A DNA stretch of 64,000 nucleotides, taken from Kalaharituber pfeilii (lineage: Eukaryota > Ascomycota > Pezizomycetes > Pezizales > Pezizaceae). Below are positions 12,778 to 24,380 of the stretch, piece by piece (position 1 is the stretch's first letter; each line of letters starts with the position of its first letter). A program made the translations under genes and the position numbers. The stretch covers positions 62,001 to 126,000 of the forward strand of contig WHUZ01000054.1 of assembly GCA_015179045.1 (NCBI GenBank), given 5' to 3'. The notes beneath the pieces are model-generated. The model did no database searches and had not been told where the DNA came from. It saw only the letters and a list, made by a program, of their open reading frames with translations.

Positions 12778-14132
12778 TATGTATGCACTACAAGGCTGCG
12801 CACCCTCATGTGCGGGTACGCGTGGGTGTGTCGCTGCCATGTCAGTTTTGTTGTCCTGTTGCCACTGTGATTCATTCGGAGGATCATCAGGGTGGATTGA
12901 CTGGGCTGGCCCGAACTGAGCAATGCCAGTGCACGCCGCAGCCCGCACATTCTATCACCGCAACCACACACAGCGCCAACGCCGGTGCACCCCACCACCT
13001 TGCGTTGAGTAGGGACACTGTGTCTAGATGTCCTCCTCAAGTCAGGTCAACTGGACGCACGCACTTGCACTTGTTAAGTCTTGCCTGCTCCGCCGCTCAC
13101 ATGCAAATCAGATTGTCGGAGCAGGGCAACCAGACTACAGCAGGGCTAGCTATTCCCACCTCCTTATATCATGACCGAATGATGCCCCAATATCGACGTT
13201 GCTTCCGAACTTACAACGAAAGTGATAGAACTACCGTAACGGCGCCAGCAATCCTGGTATCATCGCCCCCGAATCCCAGGCCCGCACAAGCCAGCACAAA
13301 GCAGCCTTTTACAGCCTATCACAGGGCCCAATATGGAGGTAAGTACAGTACCAGTAATTCTTGACTCCATAAATATGTCGACTCCACTGCGTCCGACTAT
13401 TCAAGTTGGGCCGGATGGCAAACCCTGCTGGGCATGCTGTGACTGCACAAGTCATCACACCGTTGTCACATGTTGATCCCCATTAATATTTCATCAAGCG
13501 AGCAGATGGCAGTTTCGAACCACAAAGATGGCACTTTCTCAAACCGAATAAGTGTATACAAAGGAACTACCAGTGCAGGTGCTTTTATTTATGGCAGCAG
13601 ATTAAGATGTAAGTAACACATACGCATCAGAGATATCCATCAGTCAAACACCAGTTCCATTGAACACTCAGGTATCTGTCCTCCTTGCTATCCGCAGAAG
13701 TTGCTGGTATCTTGCATGGAGTGAGATAGTAACAGCTACGGAGCTAGGGTCTTGCCCAGTCATGAACCATTATCTATGTACAGTAATTTAAAATAGAAGT
13801 CTTTCCCACATCGCTATTCCGATTGTCCGTTTTAAAAAAAATAAAAAGCACATTCCATACACAAATTACCATTTGGCGCAAGCTAGATCATCATTACGGT
13901 GTCCTGCACCATAGCAGATCAAGTCGGTGAATATTCATCTCAGAGCATGAAACCATATGAAAGAAAGCATCACTCTTTTTGATGCAGTACTAGTTACCCT
14001 GGATTGCCCAATAAGAAAAGAAGGAACAAATATCTGTACATCTAGATGAAATTAGATTACATGAACGCCTTCTTCCCCGAAAATTAAACACTTTCAGTTA
14101 AATCCCGAGCCACGGGCGGCGCAGGCTCGCCG
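12778..14132. other. Intergenic region downstream of SSF1
   Basis: No gene is supported. A 193-codon plus-strand frame (12783-13364) starts inside the inverted-repeat element and has no recognisable domain. The last ~100 bases before 14133 are probably the SSF1 3' UTR. Confidence 0.5.
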
Positions 14133-15628
14133 TTAGTCCGCGTCTTCGTCCATCTCATTGTCACTACCTTTGCCATCCTCATGCTCGTTCTCATCGTCAT
14201 TCTCATCGTCCCACATTTCGTCATCCTGATCCTTTATGTAGTCAATCAGCTCATCCTCATCCTTATCTTGACCCCCGTCATCATTTTTCTTTCCTTTCTC
14301 TCCTTTCTTCCTTCGGATATTTTCTTCTTGTTCCTTTCTCCGCCTTTCCTTCTCTCTTAATCTTTCTTGCCAGCGCTGATCGAGCTCCCTCTCTTCTTTC
14401 TTTGACTTTTTGATAAATGAGTGATACAGAACCTTGCCATCCGCTAAGCCCTCTTCAATCTTGACTAGTTCTAGCGTCATTCTGGGACCAATTTCAGTAA
14501 GCTTAACTGCCCGTTTCTCTGCGCCTCCAGATACAGTGACACATTTTCTCTTCGTGGGATTCTTTGCGGCAGAAGACCCAGGAAGCACTTCAACTTCAGC
14601 GTCATCTTCAACTTCTGACTCGCTAGTGTATCCGGTGGCAGCTGCATTTGGATCCAGCATATATTCAGAAATATCTTCCAGCTTTCCTAGATTCGGAACA
14701 ACGCCTTTACCCCTTGGTGCAGGTGACGAGGATTTTGATATAATTCGCTCCGCTGCATTAAGCCTCCTGATAGCACGTGATAAGCCAACTGGTTTAGTAG
14801 TTATCATGTAGTGTCGCAGATCTATCAAATAGTCACTAGCTGACCGCTCATCTTCTGGTAAGTCTTTGACGGAGGCCTTCGGTATACGGTTGAGGAGGAG
14901 CACCCGCCGGATGGAAGAAATTGGCGTTCTCTGGGCAGATATTGCAGGAAACAGTGACTGAAACATTGAAATGATGAGGGCTTCATGTGGAGGGGGCCTG
15001 TGAGGGGTGCATGTAGGATGATCTGAAGGAGGTGCTGTTGTGAAATTGTTCATGACCAGCTACAGGCCCGCCCAGTCTATCGTTAGCAGATTTCTGTGGA
15101 ATTTGGGTTTCCGTGTATGTAAGCTCACCAACGGGGGACTGAGGTACTCCTTCGTAGGCGTCTTCGGGCGCTTCATGCTCCGGCGAATGTCTTTGCACAA
15201 GCTGTACTTCTTGATTCGAAAGTGCAGAGTAGGACCACGAGGACAGCGTGCAATTCGCAATGTAGTTGATCCGGACTCGGAATTACGTGAGAACAGAAGT
15301 AGCTGAGTTACTCCCAGCGGCCCGGCCATGGTGGTGTAGTCTCGGAGCTTGTTACCTTTCCGTTCCTGCACACAGTATGAGTACGACAAACATTAAAATT
15401 GCAACTGCGGTTTACCTTCAGTCTGATTGCAGTATGAGGCTCCATCATCTTCCTTGTGTCAAGCACCAACCGCGAGATACTAGGCCCTACTTCACTGGCG
15501 CCAATGCGAATGACCATCGACTTTGGGATCTTGTTGGAGTTGAGGTGGGCATTGAGTGGTTGCTCTCCTATTGCGCCTTTCCTGGCGCTTTTTGGGTGAG
15601 TTCGCTTCTTTGTCCTGCGACGTGCCAT
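14133..15628 (-). CDS. SSF1: Ribosome biogenesis factor Ssf1 / Peter Pan (Brix domain), three exons
   Basis: Exons are 15628-15416, 15365-15129 and 15059-14133, all joined in phase 0, giving 458 residues. The protein opens with the basic stretch MARRRTKKRTH, then KSMVIRIG, LVLDTRKMMEPHTAIRL and KGNKLRDY. The Brix signature follows: MAGPLGVTQLLLFSR, LRIARCPRGPTLHF, YSLCKDIRRSMKRP. Later come MFQSLFPAI, SSIRRVLLLN and YLIDLRHY, then the conserved TSESEVEDDA. The tail is a charged coiled coil ending in an acidic stretch. Ssf1 acts in the nucleolus in 27S pre-rRNA processing and 60S assembly. Intron 2 has a GCTAAC branch site. The gene is divergent from RRP3, another ribosome-assembly gene. Order and spacing of motifs match the family, so identification is secure. 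Confidence 0.95.
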
Positions 15629-15811
15629 GTTGGGAATTGGTGATAGTGTTATTAGTGTACGGTACTAACCTATCTATGAGGTTGATGATGTTTGAGAAAA
15701 ATGAGTTACTGAGACTAGACTTGTAAATCTTGGCATTACGCTAAAAATTTTGGAATTTCAACTCAATTGCTTAACAATCCGCTTCATCGCAAGTCTACAT
15801 ACGACGTCAAT
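15629..15811. promoter_or_regulatory. Bidirectional SSF1/RRP3 promoter with RRPE and PAC-like sites
   Basis: Only 183 bp separate the two start codons. AAAAATTTT, the RRPE core, lies at 15743-15751. TTCATCGC at 15783-15790 differs by one base from the PAC element CTCATCGC. RRPE and PAC together mark ribosome-biogenesis genes in ascomycetes (bound by Stb3 and by Pbf1/Pbf2/Dot6/Tod6-type factors in yeast). Sharing by both genes is inferred from position. Confidence 0.65.
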
Positions 15812-17584
15812 ATGTCCGCAATTTTCAAGAAACGAAAGGTATCGCATCAAGCGAGTAGTGATGCCGCTGCACTCTTGAAGAAGAGCAAGAAGTCTAAGAG
15901 GGATGGAGTCAAGGATAGTGATCGTAGCAAGGCTTCCGTAAAGAAGCAAAAATCCAAGCTACTGAAGGAGCCAGTGGAGGAGCAAGTGGGGGAGCAAAAT
16001 ATTGACGAGGATGGGAATACTCCTGCAGCAGAGGAAGTTGAAGCGAATGACGGCGCATTTAAGAGGCTAGAAGGGGTGGCCCTTGAAGAGGGAAAGAAAG
16101 AAGATGCACAGAACAAGGAAGAAAAGACGAACGGCAAGAAGGTAAAGGGAGAAGCCGGGGAAGGGGTGAAAGACGATACTACTGAAACAAAGCCTGTGCC
16201 CAGAGAGGAGACCAAGGGTGATAGTTCTACATCGGCGGAAATGGATGTTAAAGAAGCCAAAAAAACATTCGCAGATCTGGTAATTCCTCATTTCTCGAGG
16301 TAAAACAGCTACTACAGCTACTAACAACAATACCAGGGAGTAATGCCCGCGCTCGTGGAAGCATGTACTAGCCTGAATTACAAGTATCCGACCCCAATTC
16401 AAGTCGAATCCATACCTCTTGCACTACAAGGTCGCGACCTCATCGCCCTAGCTGAGACCGGCTCCGGAAAAACCGCTGCCTTTGCTCTCCCGATCCTACA
16501 GGCCCTCTGGGACAACCCCCGTCCTCTGTTCGCCTGCATACTGGCTCCAACCCGTGAATTGGCATTTCAGATATCCGAGGCCTTCGATGCTCTCGGAGGT
16601 GGAATTGGCGTCAAGACAGCTGTTGTAGTGGGAGGAATGGACATGACACCTCAGGCAATAGCTCTAGGCAAACGGCCGCATATCATTGTCGCCACTCCAG
16701 GCCGGCTGCTGGATCACTTGGAGAATACGAAAGGATTTAGTTTACGGGGATTGAAGTACCTAGTCATGGACGAGGCGGATAAACTGCTTGATCTTGATTT
16801 TGGTCCCTCAATTGACAAGATCCTTAAAGTGATACCCAACGAACGACGGACTTATCTTTTCTCCGCAACAATGACATCCAAGGTTGAAAAGCTGCAACGC
16901 GCTTCCCTGAGCAACCCACTTCGCGTTCAAGTTTCGTCTAAATATCAAACCGTCAAAACTCTTTTACAATACTACATGCTCTTCCCTTTTAAGCATAAGG
17001 ACACTTACCTTGTCTGGCTAGTAAACGAATTTGCAGGACAAAGCATCATCATCTTTACGCGAACTGTCAACGAAACACAGCGCCTAGCCATTCTTCTCCG
17101 CTGTCTCGGGTTTGCAGCCGTGCCCCTCCATGGCCAGCTATCACAATCCGCCCGTCTAGGGGCCTTGACAAAATTCAAGTCTGGTAGCCGGAATATATTG
17201 GTTGCTACAGATGTTGCAGCGCGTGGTCTAGATATACCTTGCGTCGATTGCGTCTTGAACTACGACTTGGCACAGGACAGTAAGACGTACATCCATAGGG
17301 TTGGGCGCACAGCGAGAGCAGGGAGGGCGGGGAAAAGTATCTCATTGACAACTCAGTATGATGTGGAGCTGCTAGTTCGCATTGAGGCAGCTTTAGGAAA
17401 GAAGCTTGACGAGTATCCGTCAGAGAAAGAAGAGGTCCTGTTACTAAGCGAGCGGGTAGGAGAGGCGCAGCGGGAGGCAATTCGGCAAATGAAAGAGATG
17501 GCCGAGAAGAAGGGTAGGAAGAGTGGAGGGGGTGGGCGCAAAGGCAACAAGGAGAGAGGCTATAATGACCGGGAAGAGGAGTAA
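15812..17584 (+). CDS. RRP3: DEAD-box rRNA helicase Rrp3 (DDX47 family), two exons
   Basis: Exon 1 is 15812-16279 and exon 2 is 16337-17584, joined in phase 0 across an intron with a CTAAC branch, giving 571 residues. The first ~150 residues are Lys/Glu-rich. The helicase core follows: Q motif YPTPIQ (Gln178), Walker A AETGSGKT (195-202), PTRELA, TPGR, DEAD (301-304), SAT (332-334), [12 protein letters not shown] and [11 protein letters not shown] (about 476-486). All motifs are intact. [17 protein letters not shown] spans the splice, matching the FADLGV-I-P-LVEAC of Rrp3. Rrp3 is an RNA-dependent ATPase needed for 18S rRNA processing in the nucleolus. The start at MSAIFKKRK is preferred; an in-frame ATG at 15767 would add 15 residues. 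Confidence 0.94.
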
Positions 17585-18411
17585 GAAGAAAACTTGCTTT
17601 GCATGGGATGTAGGAGTTTGAAATGGATGACAGTAGTTTCGAAGCCACAAGGCTTTTTCAACAATTGTGGATTGATATGATTATAGTATATATGAGGCAG
17701 ATCTTGGTGTTCATATAACATTTTAATTTTAGGCATCAATACCAATACAAAAGGATTAGGTTTGCTTCTCGCATGTATATTCTACATCTAGGTGGCTGTT
17801 CTACATTTAAATAGAAATTAGGCCGAAGCGTGCGTTATCGTGTAAATATGTTTGCTTTTGCTTCAGATATAAGGCTTGATGTGGAGATGTATACCATGTA
17901 CAGACAGACAGTTCAGGGTTACATCCAGCCCTAGTCGTAACCAACCCAACCCTACCATGAAGTTAACCAGAGGTTTTGCAACGCAGACATCCTGGGTTAC
18001 AAAATTAGTTGGAGAAATTGCCGGTTTCCAAGTTATCGAACGGTACCCAGTATACTTTCTATATACATAGAAGATAAGAAAAGCATGGGAAATAACACCT
18101 AGATTACTAGAAGAGAAGAGAGATTTTGACAATAAGACAGAATATGGGAAGGTCGACAAACGTTTCAGAGGAAATGAGAAGATGGTGGAAACATCCCAGC
18201 AGATTAACCCTCAGTGACTTAAAAGGAAAATGAATGATTCGCGAAGACTCCAGGAAATGAAACAGCGCGGGGCAATTCTACGACATCCATTGCAGTATCA
18301 GCGTGAATAGGACTTGTGTTTTTTGTTGACTCTCCACATATTTTTCAATAGCATATTGCGCAAGGGCGATGAAGATCGCTTGTAATGGGACTGCGCTGGC
18401 TACCTGATTAT
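17585..18411. other. Convergent intergenic region RRP3/TOM22
   Basis: This 827-bp AT-rich non-coding stretch lies between two convergent genes and should hold both 3' UTRs and terminators. No further gene or repeat is evident. Confidence 0.6.
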
Positions 18412-19041
18412 TTAGATTTTGAGGCCCTGTTGCTGCTGGCTCTGTCCGCCAGGAGTAATCAATTCATTTGCTTGTTGTTGTAGCTATATACCGGCAGTGA
18501 GCCATCAGGTCCGGGGAAAAAAGCGTAACACAAGCAGAGCTGCAAGCAAGAATCTCACCTTCATCTCCCTTTCCATCTCCATCATCTGCCCCTCCTCAGC
18601 TACAGCCAGCGCATAAGGAACTCCCAACATGAGCACTCCTGTGCTAAGCACATATGCGATTGTCCCGCCTGTCCGGCCTCCCCAAGTAAGCCACCCCCAG
18701 ATGCCCTTTGCCGTGTTTGATATTTTTGTTCGCTGCTTGATGGGAATCATATCCTTGAGTGCAGCTAGTCGTTCGGCAATGGTCTCTTCTAGGGTCGAAT
18801 CATCGTCGTCATCATCATCGGAGTCTGATTCCTCGTCGGCAACACTGGCAAACCGCCCCTTCTCGCTATAATGCTGTTGTTGCGCGCGCGGCGACCGCCC
18901 ATGATGTAAATGGTGCATGCGGTCTCCAGCCTCGGAATCACTATCGGAGTAATCCTCAAAGTCATCATCATTGTCGGACGGAATCTGTCCTTCCTGCACT
19001 TCCTCAAAGTGCTCGTCGGTAACCTCAGCAAGCTTGACCAT
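18412..19041 (-). CDS. TOM22: Mitochondrial import receptor subunit Tom22, two exons
   Basis: Exon 1 is 19041-18559 (161 codons) and exon 2 is 18483-18412 (23 codons plus stop), giving 184 residues. The N-terminal cytosolic domain is very acidic, with an Asp run near residues 74-81, as expected for the presequence-binding face of Tom22. The conserved ETIAERLAALKDMIP and the basic KQRTKISNTAKGIWGWL lead into one membrane span (about 125-148). The short C-terminal intermembrane-space tail ends with NELITPGG, typical of fungal Tom22, and is encoded by exon 2. Reading through the GTGAGA donor instead gives an unrelated hydrophobic tail. The protein sits in the mitochondrial outer membrane as central receptor and organiser of the TOM complex. 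The next upstream gene, RPT5, is transcribed in the same direction and ends 324 bp away. Confidence 0.93.
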
Positions 19042-19365
19042 TGTGACAAATTGAAATTATGTCTCGAAGCAGCAGCAATGGATATATGGGATTTATTGTA
19101 TGATGTAGGTGGGGTGATTGCGATTGGTATGATGTTACTCCCAAAAACAATTTTCTAGGCTACATGTTGTGGTCGTAAATTGTAATAGTGGGGGTTGCCA
19201 CATGTGGCGCTGCATCGTTTGTGGCAACAAATGAAACTACCCTACTCTACTGGAAAATACGACTGCCCAAACTTCTATTAATTTTTACCGTAAATTGTAT
19301 GTATTCCTAGTGATAATATATCGGAGACCACCATAACATACCCAACAACAGACAATACAGAGTAC
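19042..19365 (-). promoter_or_regulatory. TOM22 promoter / RPT5 terminator region
   Basis: This 324-bp spacer separates tandem minus-strand genes. It contains GTTGCCAC and GTGGCAAC as an inverted repeat at about 19193-19227, and a 12-bp palindrome GCCACATGTGGC inside it. These could be a factor-binding site for TOM22, but no known factor is assigned. Confidence 0.4.
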
Positions 19366-20930
19366 CTAGGCATAGAAATTGACCTGGAATTGAAATGTCA
19401 GTTTTCGCCTTACGACAGTGGAGGATCTGGGAAACATACTGTATCTTTCTTTTTCGCCTGAACTTCCGCAATAGCATCCACATAATGTTCATGCCCCACT
19501 TTAGTTTTTCCGCTCCGTAGAGCAATCATACCGGCTTCAACACAGACAGCCTTAAGTTGCGCACCTCCAAACTCGTCTGTACTCCTAGCCAATTCCTGCC
19601 AATTCACTCCGTCCTCAACTGTCATCTTCCTGCTATGAATCCTCAATATACCCGCACGCGCTTCTTCATTGGGTAGAGGAAATTCAATCTTCCTATCTAA
19701 TCGACCAGATCTCAGAAGTGCAGGATCTAGGACATCCACTCGGTTTGTGGCAGCCAACACTTTAACCCGATCATCGCTCGAAAAACCATCGAGTTGATTT
19801 AATAGCTCCAACATGGTTCTTTGCACTTCACGATCTCCAGACTTCTCCGAATCAAAGCGTTTTGTTCCAACAGCATCAAGCTCGTCAATGAAAATGATGG
19901 CGGGCGCCTTCTCCTTAGCAAGGGCAAAACAATCCCTGACAAGTTTTGCTCCGTCTCCTATGAACATTTGGACAAGCTGAGGACCGGCAAGCTTCAGAAA
20001 AGTAGCGTTGGTTTGTGCAGCACATGCACGGGCTAGCAGTGTTTTACCGGTACCGGGAGGGCCATACATGAGTGCACCTAAGTAAAGTAGTCAGTACTAA
20101 CCTAGATTTCTGATGTGTTATGACCAAATACCTTTTGGAGGCTTTATTCCAATCTTTTTGAACTTCTCAGCTTCCTTCATTGGCCACACCACTGCTTCTA
20201 CCAACTCCTCAATTTGTTTATCTAAGCCACCAATATCGGCGTATGTCTCAGTTGGCTTTTCATCAACCTCCATCGCCTTGACTCGAGAGTCATACTCGGC
20301 TGGCAGAGTATCCAGCACCAAATAGGAGTCCTTGTTAACACCAATTAAGTCTCCGGGACGTAGCTTCTCCGGGTCAACCAACCCTATCAGTGGAAGAAAG
20401 ATCGTCTGCCGTGTGGAAGTTTTGATAACTGCGGATTTGCCTTTGCGAGTAGCATCAAGGTCGACATTGGCACCGTCCTCAGCCTCTTCAGCGGCGGGGT
20501 CCATGTCAAGCAGCTCCACGACATTTCCAACTAAGTATGGTAACTGTCTGTAATACATTGCAGCAACTGAAGGTTAGTATAGGCCCAACCAATGCGAAGA
20601 ATGCCATAAATACCGGTTATTTTCAATTTTCTCTAGGTTTTCATCAATCCTTTTTCCCATACTTGTCTTCTCATGTAGAAGCCTCTGGTATTCCTGTCTC
20701 ATCACCCTAATCTCATTTTCTAGCAACCGTCTTCTGTTATTAATATCCTCTGTGGAGCCATTAAGAATCTCTGGATCAATATCATCGTCCTTCTTCTCCT
20801 CTTCTAGGTCTTTCATTTCTGCATCCCCATCTTTATCAGGGGACTTTTGACTATCCTTATCCTTCTTGTCTTTCTCTTTATCATCTTGCTCTTGTTGCAG
20901 GGATTGCTCGAGATCTTCTAGGGAGGACAT
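19366..20930 (-). CDS. RPT5: 26S proteasome regulatory ATPase Rpt5 (6A subunit), four exons
   Basis: Exons are 20930-20614, 20547-20132, 20077-19440 and 19383-19366, giving 462 residues. An acidic/basic N-terminus and coiled coil ([20 protein letters not shown]) precede the OB region ([21 protein letters not shown]) and [19 protein letters not shown]. The AAA+ module has Walker A GPPGTGKT (250-257), Walker B IIFIDE (305-310) and [10 protein letters not shown], all intact. The last exon has 18 nt and encodes VNFYA plus stop, which supplies the HbYX-type tail (F-Y-A) that docks into the 20S alpha ring. Without this splice the frame ends in an unrelated CFPDPPLS. Rpt5 unfolds and translocates ubiquitinated substrates in the 19S base. 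The proteasome-specific PACE motif was not seen upstream. Confidence 0.96.
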
Positions 20931-21241
20931 GTCTTTGACGTCAATCTAGATGGAGAGTGCTGAGAGTATGCTCCGATGCTTGATACGATGGGTGGTGAAT
21001 GGGGTTGACACTTGTTCATGGAGTTGGTTTGGTTATGTGGGTAGCTCTGAGGGGCTTAAAACAAGACTAAGCAGTGCGTACTCTAAAGAGCCGCGTGGCT
21101 GGTGAGCTCATACTACAATTACTAATACAGTGCGATTCTGTTCACGTGACAGATTAGCTTAGAGCTGCTTTTACAGAGTCCGTACAGAGTGATAGTTTAT
21201 CATGCAGTATCAATATCGTGCCCTACTAATCTTGAATTTAT
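20931..21241. other. Intergenic region upstream of RPT5
   Basis: This 311-bp stretch should hold the RPT5 promoter and the terminator of the next minus-strand gene. No recognisable motif was found. Confidence 0.5.
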
Positions 21242-23990
21242 CTAACCATCACTCCCACTAGATCTGAAAGCAGACAAAAGACCAACGTAGTGATGCGTCA
21301 GGTCAAGGACAGGTTGTGGGAGGCTCGTTGATTGTACAATGCTCCTAACTTTTACAGCGCCTTCTTCCTCTATCAGCTTTCTGATTATATAGAGGAGACT
21401 GGGGGAAAACTACGGTATGGTATGTTAGCTCAGAAGAATTTTTGCTGATTTTCGTGTAAATACATACCTCTGAGTACCAGCGGTAATTCCAGGCAGTTAG
21501 TCTGATTATAGAGTTCAGGGTAGCTCTGTTGTCCTTCTGCTTCTCTTGATAAGCTAGGATACCTTTAAGAGCACGCGCTGAGAATCGAATGGATAAGCAA
21601 TTTGTGAATGCCTCTACTGCCTCCTCCTATATACTAGTGAGCGATTGTAAGTCAACAAGAGGAGATAGAAACTACCTCATGGTGCAGTCTTTGGGCTAAT
21701 TCACCAAGGATCTCCAACTCTGAAGCGCTTCTACGGTATAGCTTTGACTTCTGTTTGAATTGGGCCAGATCCGCTCTCCAGATGGTGTAAACTCTCAAGT
21801 CCTGTTTTCGGTTAGCCAGAGTGTTCGTATCTGGAATGAATGGTAGGGGACACACTTCGTACAGCAACATGAATAAGTTGTCTAACCATCGCTCACATAG
21901 CCGTTTGTTTTGGAAATGTGTGTATTTCCTAGCAGCGCTTTCAGCGGGAGCTTGGGGATCATCAGTCGTGCCCTTGACCTCCTCTGCATCAACGGTTTGT
22001 TCAGGTCTCTCAATTGCCGGTGCATCGTTGGTTCCTAGTTCATTTACTTCCACAACCTTGCTTTCGTCCTCTTCTTTCTCGTTCTCATCTGGGAGGTTTG
22101 ATCTCCTCTCAGTGTCATTTTCGTCTCCGTTTAAACTCCCGTTACCTGGAGATGGTGGGACTGGGGAGGTTCCCCGAAGTGCAGTAGTACTTGCAGTTTT
22201 TTCCTTTTCAAGTTGTTCTGCTGCCGTTTTCTCGTTCCGGTATTCTTCTTCCATGACAAAAACACTTGAGCGATATTTAAGTAATGCATCCCAGCCAATT
22301 TTCGCAGTAATTTCAGTAAGCAATTTGTATGCTTTTAGAAATGTTCCTTTGAGAGTAGCCGCAGGAAGTTTTAAGAGATTGGGATCGACCTGCTCCACAT
22401 AGAGTATTTAGTATGGCAATCAACACCCAGGAAAGATACGAGGAGCAGGTGAGTGCACTACCATTTCATGTTTTGGATCACTGTCATCAGATAATTCATC
22501 TATCAGAGCTTCTGACAATATAGGGAGGTGCATACGGCTTGGTTGTGGCATTTTTGGCCGATCTGTATCTTGATTTGTAAACATTGGGCAGGAGTTGATT
22601 GTTAACAAAGCCTACATGCATGTTAGCCCAATGAAAGGTTCAGAGATCACCTCTGATTCAGCAAACGCACCAATTCCCATTGTTCCATAGCCACATAGAC
22701 CTCTGCAAGTCTTGCCCATGTCGTGAACTCGCTAGGGGCGCTGTTTACAGCTCGTTTGGCACACTCCAGTGCAAGATCATTTCTTCCCTTACTCATACAG
22801 AATTGGGCTTGGACATCTAGACAAGCCGCATCCATTGGTAATATTTTGATAGTTTCGTATAGCAGTTGAACAGCTTTGACCTCTTCGTCGCCATCCAAAT
22901 ATACTTTTGCAAGGAGCGAGGCAACCTCAGGTTCTTTGCTGCGAAGCTTCTCAAACAAGTTTACACCAGACGCATATCTTCCTGTTGTATGAATGTAATG
23001 TAGAAGACCATTTGTGAGGTGATTTGAGACAACATTAGGCACTTGTATATCCGGATCAGAGCCAAGTTGCCAGCCTAAGAAATGGGAATTAGGGCATTAA
23101 TGCTAACACTGATTTATAGAGCATCCAAACCTTTGAAGAACAGACGCTCGGCAGCGTCTAAAAATTTGTGCTCCGCCTCGGTGCTTGTAATAGGATTAAA
23201 GCGCCGACATCCTATAATCCGATTCGTGTGTTCATCCGCATATGAAAACGCTCTGAGAACACCACATAGATATGTTTCTAGCCAAAGCTCCTCTGGTATA
23301 TCCTCCTGTGGCCTGCGCTGACCTCGCTCGTCGACAGCATAAAACTTGACACCTCCTGGAATCTGAACCTCCACACGCATATCCACTCTCGAGAAGGCAT
23401 TATAACAGCTATCAATGACGGTAAGCCTCCAGTTGATAATCGCACACTGAAGAGCTAGAGTATTCACCAATATATACCGGTCGTTATTTTCCAGCTTTGT
23501 GGTTTTCCAAACCACATTTGGTTCTCGCCGATGAGGTACGTAAGGGTATTAATGTACGCAGCAAGAGAAGCTGAAGACGAGGCATCGACTCCCGAGACAT
23601 GGTGGTAAGTCCCAATCTGTATCCGTGTTGTGTTAAATTTCGTCGTGCATGGAATAGCCGCTAGATGGGTTCGTGCGCGCAATTGGGGGGGTTTGGGGCT
23701 TGCTTTACCTCCTTGATTCCTGCCTTTGGCTGACCTTTGGTGAGGTGCACGAGGTCAGGTGGGCCTAGCTCTCGGAGAGCTTGTAGCGACTCTGTGCGCG
23801 CATAGATTGATTCACTGATCTCATTTTCGACTATTCTATGGCAGCGGGCGAGAACTTGTCAGATATTCAATAGGCGATAACAGCGGGGTGGGGTGGGGGA
23901 GGGGTCGGGGGTGGTGCTGGGTGATGGTGGGGGCTTTTTTTTTGAGGGGGGAACTTGGGCAACGCACTCTGGCACCGCGGGGGCCACCAT
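21242..23990 (-). CDS. ChAPs family exomer cargo adaptor (Bch1/Bud7/Chs6-like), ten exons
   Basis: I reconstruct exons 23990-23968, 23835-23709, 23616-23468, 23408-23131, 23074-22671, 22611-22462, 22389-21856, 21801-21676, 21626-21468 and 21409-21242. All phases agree, giving 705 residues (yeast Bch1 is about 720). Family landmarks are RELGPPDLVHLT, GVDASSSASLA, MWFGKPQSW, NAFSRVDMRVEVQIPG, TPR-like AKVYLDGDEEVKAVQLLYE, CAKRAVNSAPSEFTTWARLAEVYV, DPNLLKLPAATLKGTFLKAYKLLTEI and KRLCERWLDNLFMLLYE. ChAPs bind Chs5 to form exomer, which carries cargo such as chitin synthase Chs3 from the trans-Golgi to the surface. The 23-nt first exon (MVAPAVPE) is supported by phase and by the PE(I/V) match to yeast. 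The acceptor at 22389/22390 is a NAGNAG, so one Gln may be optional. Confidence 0.88.
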
Positions 23991-24380
23991 TGGGGGCGAG
24001 TGTGAGCAGGACTGAGCTGTGGAGGAGGAGCAGGTTCGCGAGCGGGCTGGGGGGGGGGGGGGGGGGGGGCAGGTCGTAGTCGGCGGGCTGTGGACAGCAG
24101 GACCGGAGAGGTGCGGCGAGGCCGTGGTGCCTGCAGCCCAGCTTGACGCCAAGCGCCGGGCACGGGACGCAGCCGCAGCTCGCGTCCCGAGCCTCGCAGG
24201 CAAGCACAGCTTCCTGCCTGCGGCGGCCGCAAGTACTGTACCAGCACCACTCCAACGCCATCCTCAGCGCTGCCCGCCTCAGAGTCCGCACCCATCCGCC
24301 CCCCCACCACCACCCGCTCGCTTCCCAGCCACGCCTGCCCTCGCACGCAAACCTGGGCTGCCCAGTGAGACTCGCCAGCC
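23991..24380. promoter_or_regulatory. Divergent ChAPs/HIR3 promoter region
   Basis: About 390 bp lie between the two proposed start codons. The strand composition is strongly skewed: a 21-base G run at 24049-24069 and a GC-rich core, switching to C-rich sequence at about 24.3 kb. Overlapping long open frames here are by-products of GC richness. No defined binding site is recognised. Confidence 0.45.

Noticed and set aside
12783..13364. 193-codon plus-strand frame
   Set aside because: It has no domain and its start abuts the end of the 363-bp element; the composition is not convincing.
23464..23515. Reading frame VWKTTKLENNDRY taken as ChAPs coding
   Set aside because: The other frame (MWFGKPQSW) matches the family, and a 59-nt intron with branch CTTAC explains the change to NAFSRVDM.
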